Positions 49,541 to 62,852 of a stretch of DNA of 64,000 bases are shown here, in pieces. Location: positions 27,965,701-28,029,700 of the forward strand of contig NC_088783.1 of NCBI RefSeq assembly GCF_958450345.1, in the 5' to 3' direction. How positions within the stretch are numbered: the first letter of the stretch is position 1; every line of letters starts with the position of its first letter. The notes under the pieces are model-generated. The model was given only the letters and a program-made list of their open reading frames with translations, was not told where the DNA came from and did not search any database. The stretch comes from Calliphora vicina. Taxonomy: Eukaryota; Arthropoda; Insecta; Diptera; Calliphoridae. A program made the translations under genes and the position numbers.

Positions 49541-52283
49541 AAACCTTTGAAAGTTTTTTCAAAATGATTTCAATAAGAGATGTTACGTGAAAGTATTAAG
49601 AGCTTATTACAACATTTTAAGGGCAAAAATAATAGTTGAAACTGACTATATTTAATTTTCTAATTTAACTGGTATGTTTTATTCTAAAATTGCGGTTAAA
49701 ACTAAGCTCCCAATTAGCATATAGTATGAAATGAATGTGACTCTGATTGTTTATTTGCTATTATAAAATTGTTTATTGAAACCGAATTTATATTTTCTAT
49801 TTATTTTTTCAGTTTTTGTATACATATATTTACGGAATATGTATTGTTTTACTGTAATAGAAAAATCTGTCACGTACGATATTTTTTATTTTAATATGAC
49901 GGATTGTTAAGGAAAAATATTTGGTTTAGTGTATGAAATTAAAAGAAAACATAACGCCTCTCACGATTCGCAAAATTTTCGCTTATTTCTTAATGTACAA
50001 CAAAATTACTTCCGTTTTATGTCACGCACGATATATCCTTATTTCGCTCGTTATTTTGGATAACAATGTTTCGAATGGAACATAAAGACCAAATTATTTT
50101 TCAGATTCCCTTATTTATGCAAAATTTATTCCACTCTATTGGAGTACAAATATCACGTACTATGATATTGAATTACACATATGACGATTCGTTGGTACAT
50201 AATTCGAAGCAAAAAAAAACTTTGTTGTTTACTCTGAATGAGAATAAATAAATCCTTCAAAATGACATATAATTTATTAAAAACGAAAGTGTTATGCCAT
50301 CATTTTTAAGTCAACTTCCAATAACAAAAACCTTAAGCCAAAAGCGATAAAACAGTCGTCTATAAGTTAAGCGAATCAATGACTGGTTTTCAAAGTAAAC
50401 CAATCAATTCATGATGATTTACCAGAATGACAGTTCGTTTGACATTTAACCTTTTCGTAAGTTCTGTTGGCCATAAAATAAGACTAATTTTATAAAAATC
50501 GGAAAACTAATTGAGAAAATATATTTTTTATTCTTAGAAATATTATATAATTTTTACTAAATCTTTATTATCCCTAAATCCTCTCTTGGTCCCATTCGAA
50601 ATTTATATGATGTTAACCATACAATTATAAGCTAGTTGAGGAAAATTCTTGTTTGAGTTATCCTTTGTTACAGTTAAGGTTACAGTTTTTGGATTAAATT
50701 ATGTAAAAACGCGATAAAATGGGTTATATACAATTGAAATTGAGCGATTTTACTACATTCTTATGTTAGAGAAAGGTTCGATGCTTTGCCAAAATTTGTG
50801 TTTCCTCCCCTTTGAAAATCAAAATTATTACTTATGTATCGTTTTTGTTAGGTAGCATCCTAAATTGTTTATTTTGGAATTCTATTCAATAGTTTCATTG
50901 TTATGATTTTCAAATATGTTTTATGTAATCTCCATAGTGTGTTGAATATTATTGTTCTATGGCTACATAATGGCTATAAATTATTTAAATGCCTCCATAG
51001 CATAAGTATTCAAACAATTTTAGACTTAATTTAAATCGTATGTGTTTAAGAGTTACTATACACGATATACTATGTATGTGGTTATGAATTTTACAAAACC
51101 ACATTACAAACATAATTACCACAAGCAGGTGTTTGTTCAGTAAAAGTCAAGGTACAGACATACATACATATTCTAAAATACCTGAACTATTTGTTTATGA
51201 AAAGAGAAATAATTAAATGCATACATACAAACAGACAGACAGATATGACTGACTATATGATTAAATATTTGCTACTAGAGCCCACTTAATAAACATATTT
51301 AATTGCTTTAAAAGCAAGATTAAATGAGTTGTAATATAAATCAAAGTTTATGATTCACCTCCAAACGAACGCCTGCCTTGCTCACTTACTTAGCTGAAGT
51401 GTGGGCAATTCTGAAAAACTAGTGGCTGATTACATGTTTCCGTTATTGCTGGCTGTTGTAAACCTGTTTTTTTTTCAGTGGCATTTCAGCATTTAGTTGG
51501 TGGCATGCAATTGGCATTTAACAAAATAAAAATGTGAAAAAAAAACAAATTATTTTATATAATTATAATAAATGATAATTTAATGGAAAAACAAATAAAG
51601 TGCATCTGTTTAATTGGCGCATGAACAACTTGGGAAATGTGGGAATTTTAAATAATTAAAAAAATATTTTTTTTTTGTTGCTTTGGTATTTGCGAGTAGT
51701 ATAATAATAGTATTTATGGAAAATCCATAATAATTGGATTTGTTTGTTATAATTTTACCTTAATTAACAAAACAAATATTAAAAGCTCATACACATAAAT
51801 GAAATTAAATTTTAAAATAATGGAGCATTTAAACAAATATTAGATTTTTAATTATCCTTTTCTTTTGAAAAAAAAATTAAATTTTAGTCAAAATGGTAGT
51901 TGTGCGAAATTTGTAATTAAACAAATTAAATTGCTAATCGATTTCTAGTTCGGAATTAGTTTTGTTTAATAGATTTTAATTTTGTGTGTAGATAATGTTA
52001 TTTATAAAATTTATTTACTGATAAAATCATTATATATAATACGTAATTTACTTCACAAACGATGTTTTGATATAGTGTGTTCCGATTTTGAGATACACAT
52101 CCAATCGTTTCAAATCATCTATATTAATGGAAAATTTAAAAGAAACACTTATTTGAGGTCAAAAAAATTTACATACGATTTATTTGCTATATTTTTACAA
52201 ATCGGCTGTCATATCAATAGTCTTAAAAATTTTAAACCTACAAAAAATTGTACTGTTTGCTTTGTGTTTATACAGGTAAATCG
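49541..52283. other. AT-rich DNA with a mariner 5'-end fragment
   Basis: CCTTCAAAATGACATATAAT at 50256 and CATTTTTAAGTCAACTTCCA at 50300 match the 5' end of mariner E (55542-55615), so a terminal fragment lies at about 50255-50325, perhaps the displaced end of copy D. A 105-codon frame at 51982-52299 has no recognised motif and is AT-rich. Confidence 0.4.
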
Positions 52284-52291
52284 ATATTTAC

Positions 52292-53334
52292 TAGGGTGAT
52301 CGATTGTTAAACATTTTTTGGAAACCGGTTTTCGGTTTCTTCAAAAAATTGCAATTTAATATATACCGGTTTCGGTTTCGGTTTTTTTATAATAACCGGT
52401 TAAGCGGTTTTTTGGAAAAATATTAAAACGCCTAGAAATAAGAAAGAAGTTTTATATATTAAAATAATAGTGGTTAAAACAATTTTGATTACTTCTTTTT
52501 TCCTCCACAAGGTCTTCTGTTCAAATTTGACTCATTTTGAAATTAATATTTAATTTTTTCTAAAAAATTAATGATAATTTTGACATTTTATGAATTTTAC
52601 TTCGTTTGAAATGTCAACAACTATATTAGGTTTTTACAAAAAAAAATTGACAAACAAAATATCTATAAACTTGTTTGGACTTAAGGTATTTTGTTAAGTA
52701 CAATTAAGTTACATTTTTTCAAAGCTTTGGTAGCACTACAATATATCTTTAGTAGCTCTAATATATTGTTGTCTCTTTTCATCATACTTGCTGCACTACT
52801 GTATCCTTCATAAGGTCTTCGGGTAAAATGTTACCCATTTTGCAATTAAAATTGCATTTTTTCTAAAAATGAGTTGTTGAAATTTTTGATATTTTATGAC
52901 TTTAATTTAATTTCAAATGTCAACAACTACGTTAGGTTTTTTTAAAAAAAAATAATTATTTTCTATTTGGGTCAAAAACACGGTTTAAATGCTTTGGAGT
53001 ATATCGATTTTTTTGTTTTTATAAAACTAGACATTGAAAATTATTTTTTACTTGGTATATTTGTAGGACATACGGAAAACAAAGCATTGAGTAAGTTTTC
53101 AGGCTTTCCAGATCACTTGTGAAATTTTCTAGATATAAAAAGTCTTCTAAAATAGTGGAAGTATTTGTTTTAATTATTTTTTTTTGGATTTTGAATATTT
53201 TTTAAAGTTTTTAATACACTAAAACTCAAGAACACTCTTTTAGAAAAAACCGGCTATTCGAGAAGAAGACCGAAACCGACCATAGCAAAAAAACCGCTTA
53301 TAACCGGTTATTAAAAACCGGGCCGATCACCCTA
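52292..53334. mobile_element. hAT-like element d
   Basis: 1043 bp with exact 8-bp repeats ATATTTAC (52284-52291 and 53335-53342). Perfect 11-bp inverted ends TAGGGTGATCG. Subterminal AACCGGTTTTCGGTTTC-like words at both ends resemble, but differ from, element c. Inside, about 150 bp is directly duplicated (52505-52650 and 52803-52955, both with AAGGTCTTC and AATGTCAACAACTA). No transposase. Confidence 0.9.
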
Positions 53335-53604
53335 ATATTTACCAACTATACATTTTTTCAATATTACTCATCTATGATGGAAAATAAAAAAAATATATAT
53401 TTTTCATATTTTCAAAATATGTTTTCAGCTGACCGTTCTTGCCCCGTTTTTTAGCTAGACGTAAAATTTTTAAAGAATTTATGACAAATAACCGTTGAAA
53501 CCCATTATACTATATACCTTCTTTTACGGATTGTGAGCAATATTTTACAAAAAATTTAAAAATAAATTGAAATAAAAAATAAAATTTTTCAAATCTTTTT
53601 TAAA

Positions 53605-55615
53605 ACTGCTCATCCTTGAGGCCAAGAACGAATCAACCCAGTATCGTATACCCTGTTTTGAAGTCAAGCGTATCCCAGAGAGAGCGTTCTACATCGATCG
53701 AAATACATAAATAGTAGTAGGATGGGACACGATATGTATAAGGCTGGTGAGGTGAAACTTCCCAACCACTTCATTTTAAATAGTTTTTTTGGTTGGTTGA
53801 TATGCGTTGCAAATAGTCAAGTAGAGTTGAAAGAGTTTTTTTATACCCTTCACCTTCTTGAGAAGGGTATATATAAGTTTGTCATTCCGTTTGTAATTTC
53901 CACAATATCTATAAAGTATAAAGTATATATATTCGGGATCCTTATAGATAGCGGAGTCGATTAAGCTATGTCATACATCAATATCTCCGAAATCGTTTGC
54001 TATTTAAAATCGTTCCACAAATGGCTGAGATATAAGGAAAAAACCAGGACAACCTCGATTTTTTACCTATTTTTGACCTATGTCTGGATTAGATCTACAA
54101 TGGGTCAAAATCGGAAATTTTTTAACCCGAATTTTTTTCACCAAAAGTTTTTTTCTCTAAATATTAAAAAAAAAAAAAAAAAACAAAAAATTTTTTTTTT
54201 AAATATTAAAAAACCTATTCGAATTTTTTTTTTTAAAAAAAATTAAAAAAAAACAACTTTAGAAAAAAACAAAATTTTTTTACCTAAAAATATTTAAAAT
54301 TTTTATTTTGAAGTATAATTTGGTGAAGCTATATAATATTCAAATTATTGGCCATTGTTAGCTATGACCTCTTCCCATCTTTCTGGCAACATATCGACGG
54401 CGTTTATCCAAAATGGTTTATCTGTAGATTTTGTAAAAATGAGTTTTTAATGCCAAACTATTCCCTGTGATGCACTTTTCCTATGGTATGAATTTCTGAT
54501 CGAAATGTTGATTTGTTTGCGATTTATTCACATTTTTTGTTTGGTTTATCTTTTTTGAAGGCAAAATTGTTTATCTACAATATATTTGCGAGATTTTCAT
54601 AGCAGTCGTATATTAAAAATCTGTAAGAATGTAATTATTTTAAAACGAATTCAACTTTTATGATGAATTTTAATACCCAGATTAGAAATAAGCTTTCAAA
54701 ATGTTTCTATCTTTACACAGTTTAACGGAAAAATGTTCGATAATTGGGATTGGATTTTATTACTTTAGCCAAAAATATTATAAGTTAACATAGTGTGCAT
54801 AGTAGTCTCTGTTCGCAGGGACTCAAACTAAAGCTAAATATATGAATTATTGACAGAGCATTCTTACAATGCCCGACTAATGTAGATGAAGTTGTATAGG
54901 TATTCAATGAGAGAAGTGCCGCCTGACTGCCGACGTTTTATAATATATATAACCCTTTCGATTCCACCAAGTACAGAGAAATACCTTAGCACCATGAATA
55001 TTTGGATTTGGTGTCGATTCAACTGGTTGGCCGTACCTCATATACGATCTCTTACGCTTCGGGTTATTGTAATGGATCCATTTTCCATCGCAAGTAATGA
55101 TTTGGTAAATAAAGATTTTCTTTTATATCGACAATCAATGTCTCTCAATTCGTATGGTACCCAATTTCCTAGCTTTTGAATGAATCCTGCTGTTTGCAGA
55201 CATTTTGAAATTGCTGATTGAGTAGCTCCCAATTATTGTGCAAGCTCTTGTTGAGTTTGACAAAAATTTTCATGGAGTAATGACTCTAATTCTAGGTGTT
55301 TAAACTTTTTTTTCTGGGCAGGGAGATCTTCGCCTTCCGTGGCAAAATCACCACTTCTGAACCGAACAATCCATTTCTCTCACATTGAAGGCGATGGAAC
55401 ACATTCACCATAAGCTTGTTTTTTCAAACTAAATAAGTAAAGCAAAACTTCCCGCATATGACGCTTTGTTGGCACAAAATTTGTTATTTACATTACAATA
55501 TTCTATAACTAAGGGGGAATAACTGAAAGATATGTACCCTTCAAAATGACATATAAGTTATTAAAAACAAAAACCACATTTATTGAAAATCCCACATTTT
55601 TAAGTCAGACACCCA
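53605..55615 (-). mobile_element. Mariner transposon copy E, interrupted and composite
   Basis: Minus strand. The 5' inverted repeat ends near 55615 (CATTTTTAAGTCAGACACCC). Leftward come the start block (TNFVPTKRHMREVLLYLFSL type, 55440-55490), AYGECVPSPS near 55400, helix-turn-helix (ATQSAISKCLQTAGFIQKL, 55230-55175), first-Asp block near 55085, and WWNRKGYIYY at 54955, where mariner similarity stops. The third-Asp block (PSYYYLCISIDV-like, 53690) and KWLGSFTSPALY region lie at 53605-53785. Between them are a dispersed repeat and a second mariner 3' piece (54338-54410, DMLPERWEEVIANNGQ). Two copies may be combined. Confidence 0.75.
53835..53975 (+). repeat. Dispersed repeat with TATACCCTTCACC start
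   Basis: TATACCCTTCACCTTCTTGA then AGAAGGGTATATATAAG, TTGTCATTCCGTTTGTAATT and TAGCGGAGTCGATTAAG. The same layout occurs inverted at 61010-61290. A common fly repeat by memory; superfamily unknown to me. Confidence 0.6.
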
Positions 55616-57138
55616 AAATAAGTAAAATTTGTTTATTGGAAGAAAAAATACCTAGATTTAGTGGCCACACTTAATTCAGCAAATATTTGATCAATATGAT
55701 GCAATATTGGTGGTAAATGCTACAATAAATAAGCAGTAATTCATTAAATATTAAATGAATATATAAATATTTATATTAAATAACTCTCCAATACTCGCAT
55801 AAATATCAATAACACTTTCGTCAGTCATATCCATTTTAAATGTTTAACAGCAAACAAAGTAACTGAAATGAAGTAATGAAAAAATGCATTCATTTATTTA
55901 TTTATTAAAGTGTTGGCATGTACACCAGGGCATTTGTATGCGAATATATGTATGTATGTACATAAATATGTCCATATTTATAAGAAGAAATTATTATTTC
56001 AACACTTTTATAGTTTATTGTAAATATGTATGTTGCTTTTTTAAATTTATGGTTGACTTGTATTAATTAATATTCACATTGGACGACTTTCCTTAACTCT
56101 ACATAGTGTCCATAAGAATATGTGTGCACTTTATTTTACTCCATTTTCCGTTGCCGCGAAGTTCAAATAATTATGAATGGTAGGAGCACGGTGCGCATTT
56201 TATTGATTAATTGTGAAAACCTTATGTTTCCAGCGTTATTACTTTAGTGCACTTTGAAACACTCGATGTAATTTATTTGCTCTTTATGGATTTTTCATTC
56301 CATTATAAATATTGCACATATTTATTGGGAAGTTTATTTATTTATTCATTCAGATATGCATGAAATAAAACTTGGCTGTCTTTTAACTTTTGCTTATTTG
56401 TAGTGTTTGAAAAAGAAGATGTCTTCAATATGAGGAATATAATGGTCGAGGGATAGCCCATAGCAAGAAGGTCAAAGTAAAGCTTATAGCAGAAACATGA
56501 AATTTTTTATAAAAATATCAATATTGTTGGGGTTAATAATATAAAACCCTAAATGATATCAGTTTGATTAGGATCGTTTATAGAACTGTTACAAAATATC
56601 TTTTAGACACTCTCAATTTTCTGCTTCTAGGACAAAGCCAATGCTAAAATGTCATACAGCATTCATATAAAGTGTATCAGAACCTACCAGCAAGCTTGAG
56701 GCAGTTTCATTTCGCTAAGATTTTTATAATCTTCTGGAAAATTTAGCATACTATTCCTTTTACTCAGTAATGTCAAATATGATGCAAACACAACACTAAT
56801 AAAATAAATCTTTACACACTGCATTTAGCCTAAGGCTTTAACATTTATACTAAAAAACTATTTTTTTTATAAAATCGCAACTAAACAAACCATTATATTT
56901 GTAATTTATTTAAAAATAACATTATTGTTCTTTTTAAATAAAATGACTTAAAGAATTGTATTATTCTAAGAGAAATTCTATGCAATTTTTTAAAAGCAAT
57001 ATTTATCTTAATTAAGATTTTTCATTAATTCACACATTTCAAAAATCCTTGATTTACGTTGTATTCGCAAATATACATTAGGGTAGACCTTTTTGCAAGT
57101 TAAAAACTTGTATTTACTAGAATTATTTTCTCAAATCG
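55616..57138. other. AT-rich spacer
   Basis: TTTA-rich tracts at 55890-55990. Nothing else recognised. Confidence 0.3.
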
Positions 57139-57432
57139 AGTGATCATCGAATTTTGTACCAACAAACCGTAATAGAAGAAACGTTTCATCCAATAGCAGG
57201 GAAATTGGGTGCCATACGAATTGAAGCTGAGAGACCTTGAAAGTGATTTTGTGTATCCGAAATGAAAAATGGATCCATAATCTATTCACACATATTACAA
57301 TCCCTGTTAAAAACTATTTACAATGACGTGATGGGTAGTTTTGCCTCACCCGCCTTATAGGCCAGACCATGCCCCGTCCGACTGCTATTTTTTTCGATCG
57401 ATGTTAAACGCTCTCTCTGGGAAACGCTTCTT
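57139..57432 (+). mobile_element. Mariner transposon copy F, internally deleted
   Basis: Plus strand, only about 290 bp: NFVPTNRN start block, then directly WVPYELKLRDLES, KWIH, and the PPYRPDHAPSDCYFFRSM third-Asp block. Everything between is deleted. Non-functional. Confidence 0.85.
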
Positions 57433-57778
57433 CAAAATATACACAAAAACGTAAATATATTTTTGCAAATTCTGAATTTAATTCATGTTTTTAATCGTGT
57501 AATGACTGATATTAAAGGAATATCTTTGTAAAATATCTTTTTAATGATATTCATTTTCCAAGGACCATTTTCTATGCCATATCCTGTGTGCAAAAAAACT
57601 TTAATATGAGATCAGAATTAATGACTAACAGTTATAATGTTGTAAAATATGATATTTGAAATTATATAAATTCGGAAATAAATCGATGGTCATGGAAAAC
57701 ATATATATGTACCATATATTATCGAATTTAGAAGAGAAAAGGTTCGAAATTTTGTTTTTTTTTAAACTAAATATTTCG

Positions 57779-58905
57779 CTTTTTCCCCATAGCGCGAAAT
57801 TATCGTAAGCGACAAAACACAAATTTTACAGGAGAAGGTTTTTTTGATTATCTTGAAATTTATACATAGAATTAAAAATGTTATGATGCGATATAATATA
57901 ATTTCGTTCAAGCTATTTGCTTATTTTTCAAAAATATTTATAACTTTTGACAATTAAAAATTCATGGTGTACTTTATTGAAAAATTTGACAAACATTTTT
58001 TTATTGAATTTTTGCAAGACACAAATTTTTCGAATTGAAATTAAATTTTTATTAATGAATAGTTTTTAACGAAATTTCACATACATATATGTAGATTTTT
58101 CTATTTAAAATGGAAAAATAAAAACGAATTTTGAAATTTGTTATCAGCAATCCCGCAATTCCCAAAAATGTGTTGAAAAATCCCAAAAATGGAAATTTTT
58201 AGTTTTTTGGCTATAATATCCATACCAGGGTCGGAGTTATCGGAATCCTTTACAAAATAATTAAAAGCATATTGGGCCATCTGAAATCGGTTATTATATT
58301 TTGATATCGAATATGCGATTTGAGAATTTTTGCCTAAAGTTTAATTTTACATAAAAAATAGGTGTTTTTTGAATGGACCTGGTCCCCTCAATAACAAAAA
58401 TTTTTAATTTTTTTTCATTTAAAATATTTTATGAAAACTTAGCTTTCAGAAAGTATAAATTCCTTATACATCATTTTAGAAATTTTTTGCGGTAACCTAA
58501 AAAGAAAAAAAATTTTTTTTTCCCAAAAAATTAGAGAAAAATCGGCTTTTCAAATTTTTTAAATTCAAATGCATATAACTTTGGACTTAGTCATTATTTT
58601 TAAACAGTTCTTATCTTATTTGACACACACGTATGTTGTTAGTCCAATGAAGGAAAACTGGAGAAAATCGGAAAATATTTGGATACGCTGTTATCACAAA
58701 GGGGTCTTACGATAAAATTCGTTTATTGTAAAATGTAAACAATGACTTACGATAAAATCTTACCCCCTATAATTTTGAAGTTATTAACAATTTTGATATT
58801 CTGAGAACGCTAAAACATCAGTCGGACCATAGAATTTTAATTTTTGCATTAAAAAAAAATTTAGAAAATGTCGCTTACGATAATTTGGCTCTAAGGGCTC
58901 GATAT
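57779..58905 (+). mobile_element. Family T element, full-length copy
   Basis: Left end TAGCGCGAAATTATCGTAAG (57790) is the inverted match of the right end CGCTTACGATAATTTGGCTC (58873), giving inverted repeats of about 25 bp and a length of about 1.1 kb. The interior matches 1-1305. No coding signal, so it is probably non-autonomous. Flanking duplication is not evident. Confidence 0.7.
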
Positions 58906-58929
58906 AGGCATATTAAATGCCTGAGCAAA

Positions 58930-59078
58930 ACAATTCTCTTTTTTTTTAAAAAATAAAAAATACCCGCTATAATTTTTAAGTTATTAACAATTTTGATATT
59001 CTGAGAACGCTAAAAGATCAGTCGGTCCATAATTTAGAAAATATCGCTTACGATAATTTGGCGCTAAGGGCTCGATAT
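58930..59078 (+). repeat. Duplicated terminus of family T
   Basis: TTATTAACAATTTTGATATT through CTCGATAT repeats 58780-58905 with small changes. It is either a tandem duplication of the element end or a second copy inserted beside the first. Confidence 0.8.
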
Positions 59079-61009
59079 TATACTTATTAATGACAGCTAC
59101 ATACCATCTGCATTACTTCGAAACTTTTAATTAATGACTAGTACTGAAACATAGTGATTCGTTTGATATTTGTGCGAGACATATAAACTTAATATATTAC
59201 ATGCAGAAAAGCAATATAATTCTCATTTAGTTAGGAATATTTTACACGTAAGTAGTTTTATCATTGTCGATTGAGTGGCGGCAGTTAACGTTTCTCCCGT
59301 AATTTTAATATATTTTCGTCACCTGATTCATTACTTTTTCGTACCGTAGTAATAACTAACCATGACTTCTGTAAGTTCATAGTCGCTATAGTAGTTGTGT
59401 GTAGCTAATTATTTAGGTGATATCAGAGTGATTGCTCTATTAAAATAATAAGTTAAAATAATAAGTTAAAAATTAAGTTAACTTTTTAGTTATCAATATC
59501 GACCAAATTTGTTCGGACATTAATAATATTCACACACATTTAACGTTTTATACATGGATACTTATGTATGTGAATATGCGAATTTATTTACACCTAAGGA
59601 ATTAAAAACTATTGTTTATAAATGAAGTCTACACTTTTGTTTGAGTTGAATTTTTTTTTTAAATAATACATACATATACATTTATGGATTTATGAACATA
59701 TTATATTGTATATGTATGTAAGTATTATATATGACCACTCATATATTAAATGATGAATTTATTATGACCACAAGCTGTTTTTCGTTGTAAAATGTGTTGG
59801 CATAAAATGAATATTGAAAGTGCATTACGTTTTTTTTTTAACTGTCTCATCAGTATTGGCACTTTAGCGCTTTAGGTGCTAAATTAAGTATTTTAAGAGG
59901 TTAAAAATCATAAAAATTTTACCAAAATACCATTATGGCTAAGCAATGTTACCGAAATAAGGATTTACAGCTTCCATCAACATCAAAAAGACTTCGAACC
60001 ATATAGTTTAAAATGTTTATATTGGTTCCAGTGAATAAAATGAAAACTCTGAGTTTGTTATTGCAATAAAACTTTTTAAACATATTTTTTTTTTTGATAA
60101 AACAAAAAATCTTAAAAATTGTTTCTTTTTTTCAAAATATTCAGATCACATTCTGAAAATAAATTGTATAGTATTCAATTGAATTTCAGAATTTTTCTAA
60201 AAAAAGACAATGAATGAATGTCATGTAGTTAATCCAAAATTAATAATTTATTTATATTTGACCACGCCAACCGCCCACCAATTGTTGAAATAAAAAAAAA
60301 ATATATTTTTCCACATTGGATTCAAGTTAACAATAAGTACACACAATTACAGCCCATTAAATATTTTTATATTATTATACGTTTTTCACTCATAGTGTAA
60401 AAAATTATAAAAAATGGTCCAAATTCAAGAGGCCATAAAAATTAAATTCGAGCTAACTTTTTGAAACCCTTTGGCAGTTTTGTTAAGTTAATGGTGAACT
60501 TTCAATTCCCATTAGAGTTGTTGAGGCTGGCATCGATGACCCGAAATTTGTTGCATAGTGGAATATTTTTTAAATTATTTATTTTATTAAATTATTATTT
60601 TTAAAATATTTTTGTGATACTAATTAAGCAAGATCATAAACACAGGTTTAATATTACAAACAAAATCATAGCCATAAAGTGAGTAATTTTTTCTCAATAA
60701 CTATTGGCGCTTAATTAAATTACGATAAAATCTTATTTGGTCTGTAAAATCTCAATAAATCGTTTAAATAGTCAATTTGTAAATATGCGATTAATTCGAA
60801 CAAGTTTTCTATATTTGGGATGATTCATATTTCTGAACTCAAACAATTACAGTTTCATAGTATTAAAAAAAAATATAAAAATAAGGTGTTCTATGTCATA
60901 TTACTATACGGAGAATATCAAGACTTGTAAAAGGAGTACAAACTTGTCTTATAATTGTACCAAAATAAAGTGTCAGAACAAGAAAAACAAGTCAGTGTCA
61001 GAAATAGAT
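59079..61009. other. AT-rich spacer
   Basis: Homopolymer and TATG-rich stretches only. No repeat partner or coding frame that I can support. Confidence 0.35.
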
Positions 61010-61290
61010 TTGTGTCAGCTTCCGTATGTCTATAATAATGACTTAGTAGTCCAGATATAGATAAAAAATAGGTCAAATGGCGTTTTGCTTATATTTCGGC
61101 CATTTGTGGGCCGATTTTCTTGATTTTAAATTATTACCGATCCGGTACTATAGGGGATATGTTGATGTATAATCATGTATGAAATTTATTTGAGGGCTAC
61201 GGAAAGTTGGAGTATGTATGTATGGACAGACAGGGATAACTGTATCGACTCCGCTATATATAATAATCCAAAATATATATAAGGGATTTC
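61010..61290 (-). repeat. Dispersed repeat, inverted relative to 53835
   Basis: Contains ATTTCGGCCATTTGTGGGCC, GGACAGACAGGGATAAC and TGTATCGACTCCGCTATATA, the complement of the TAGCGGAGTCGAT block at 53950. Ends not exact. Confidence 0.6.
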
Positions 61291-61429
61291 ATGTCATGTG
61301 AACCAACTTTTGAAATCGATTTCTTCCGATCTGGATGAAATTTGCACCAAGGTTAGTAATATTAGATAGTAATTAGGTATTGTTCATAGCAAAATTTGTC
61401 TAAACTAGCTATTTATTTAATCTTTAGAA

Positions 61430-62090
61430 AAATAAAATTAAAAAAAATAAAAAATTTTGATTTTTTTTTGCAAAATCAAAAACTTTTTTTAGTTTTTTAG
61501 TAACTCAAGACATACAATTTTTGAGTTAAAACATTTATTGTGAAATATATCCCATTCGCATCCCACAAGGCGACCAAAAAGCTATCAAAGAAATAGACCT
61601 AAGCTCTCTTTTGAGCAAAAAAAAAAAAAATAAAATTAAAAAAGATCCCATTTTTAATAAAAAGTCAAAAATTTATTTTGCGCAAAAAAAATTGAAAATT
61701 GTGTATCTTGAGTTACAAAACACTTATTTTGATATATCCCCCTTGCAGCCCACTAAGTGACCTAAAAGCTTTTAAGAGAATAGAACTAAGCTTTCCTGTG
61801 CGAAAAAAAATTAAAAAATGCTCCATTTTTTGGAGTTTTTAGAATTTGCAAAAAAAAATCGAAAAAAAATCAACGACAAAAGGCCTCTTAACGGAAAATA
61901 CCTAAGCTTTCTTTTGAGCAAAAAAAAAATAAAAAGGGGTCCATTTTGAAAAAAAAATCAACAATGTTTTAGATTTTGTATGTCTTGAGGTACAAAACAT
62001 TTATTTTGATAGATATCCAACTTGCATCCCACTAAGCGATCTAAAGGCTCTTCAAGGAAAGACATAAGCTTTCTTTGGAGAAAAGAAATT
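61430..62090. repeat. Tandem array, about 190-bp unit, four partial units
   Basis: Blocks TTGAGTTACAAAACA, TATCCC..TTGCATCCCACTAAG, CCTAAGCTTTCTTTTGAGCA and a poly-A run recur at about 61502, 61703, 61878 (shortened) and 61978. Divergence is moderate. Confidence 0.8.
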
Positions 62091-62597
62091 TTCCTAAGAA
62101 CAATAGGTAATATGTTACATGGATGGGAAGAAACACCTGTTTGACCAAAATGTCAAATTATTATGCCCTCAGAGAGTACTTGACCGATCATGTTGAAAAA
62201 TTGTGTCTGAATTACTATCCAATATCCCCCATATACTTTAAACCTTTGCTTTTTTCGTTTACATTACAGCCACAATTTCCACTGGATTTTGAGCTATGTG
62301 GTGTTGTTCGATAAAAAACAAATGTATTCTTTAGTAATCGTGTTAACACAAAGGTTATGTTGTTTCAGTTGGGCTTAAGGGCTTTTCAAAGTCAGAAATT
62401 TTTTTTTATTTTACTTAATATTTTATATAAAAACAATGAAAATATAACAATTCAGTAAAAAACATTAAAAAAAATCAGGGACCCGAAATAACTGTTATTT
62501 TTTTTTAAATAAGCAATTGGTTATAGAAAAAATAACTGGAAAAAAATAGGTCTCGTAATAACAATTATAAATAACTCCAAAAAATTTTAGTCTATAA

Positions 62598-62829
62598 TAA
62601 CCATTATGAAAAATTTTAATTTTTTTATGTCTTTGATAACCATTATGAAAGATTTTTATTTTTTTTGGTCTTTAATAATCATTATGAAAGATTTTTATTT
62701 ATTTCGGTCTCTGATAACCATTATGAAAGATTTATATTTTTTTTGGTCTTCAATAACCATTATGAATGAATTTTATTTTTTTGGTCTTTGATAACCATTA
62801 TAAAAAAATTTTAGTTTTTTGGTCTTCGA
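62598..62829 (+). repeat. 39-bp minisatellite, six units
   Basis: Units start TAACCATTATGAAAGATTTT and end TTTTTGGTCTTTGA; four are 39 bp and the last two 38 bp. Because 39 is a multiple of three, a 61-codon frame (62606-62791) stays open with a 13-residue period. No sign that it is translated. Confidence 0.9.
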
Positions 62830-62852
62830 TAGACTACAGCCATTGCAAATAT

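Noticed and set aside
51982..52299. 105-codon plus-strand frame
   Set aside because: Composition follows AT content (Ile, Lys, Tyr, Phe); it ends inside hAT-like element d; no known motif.
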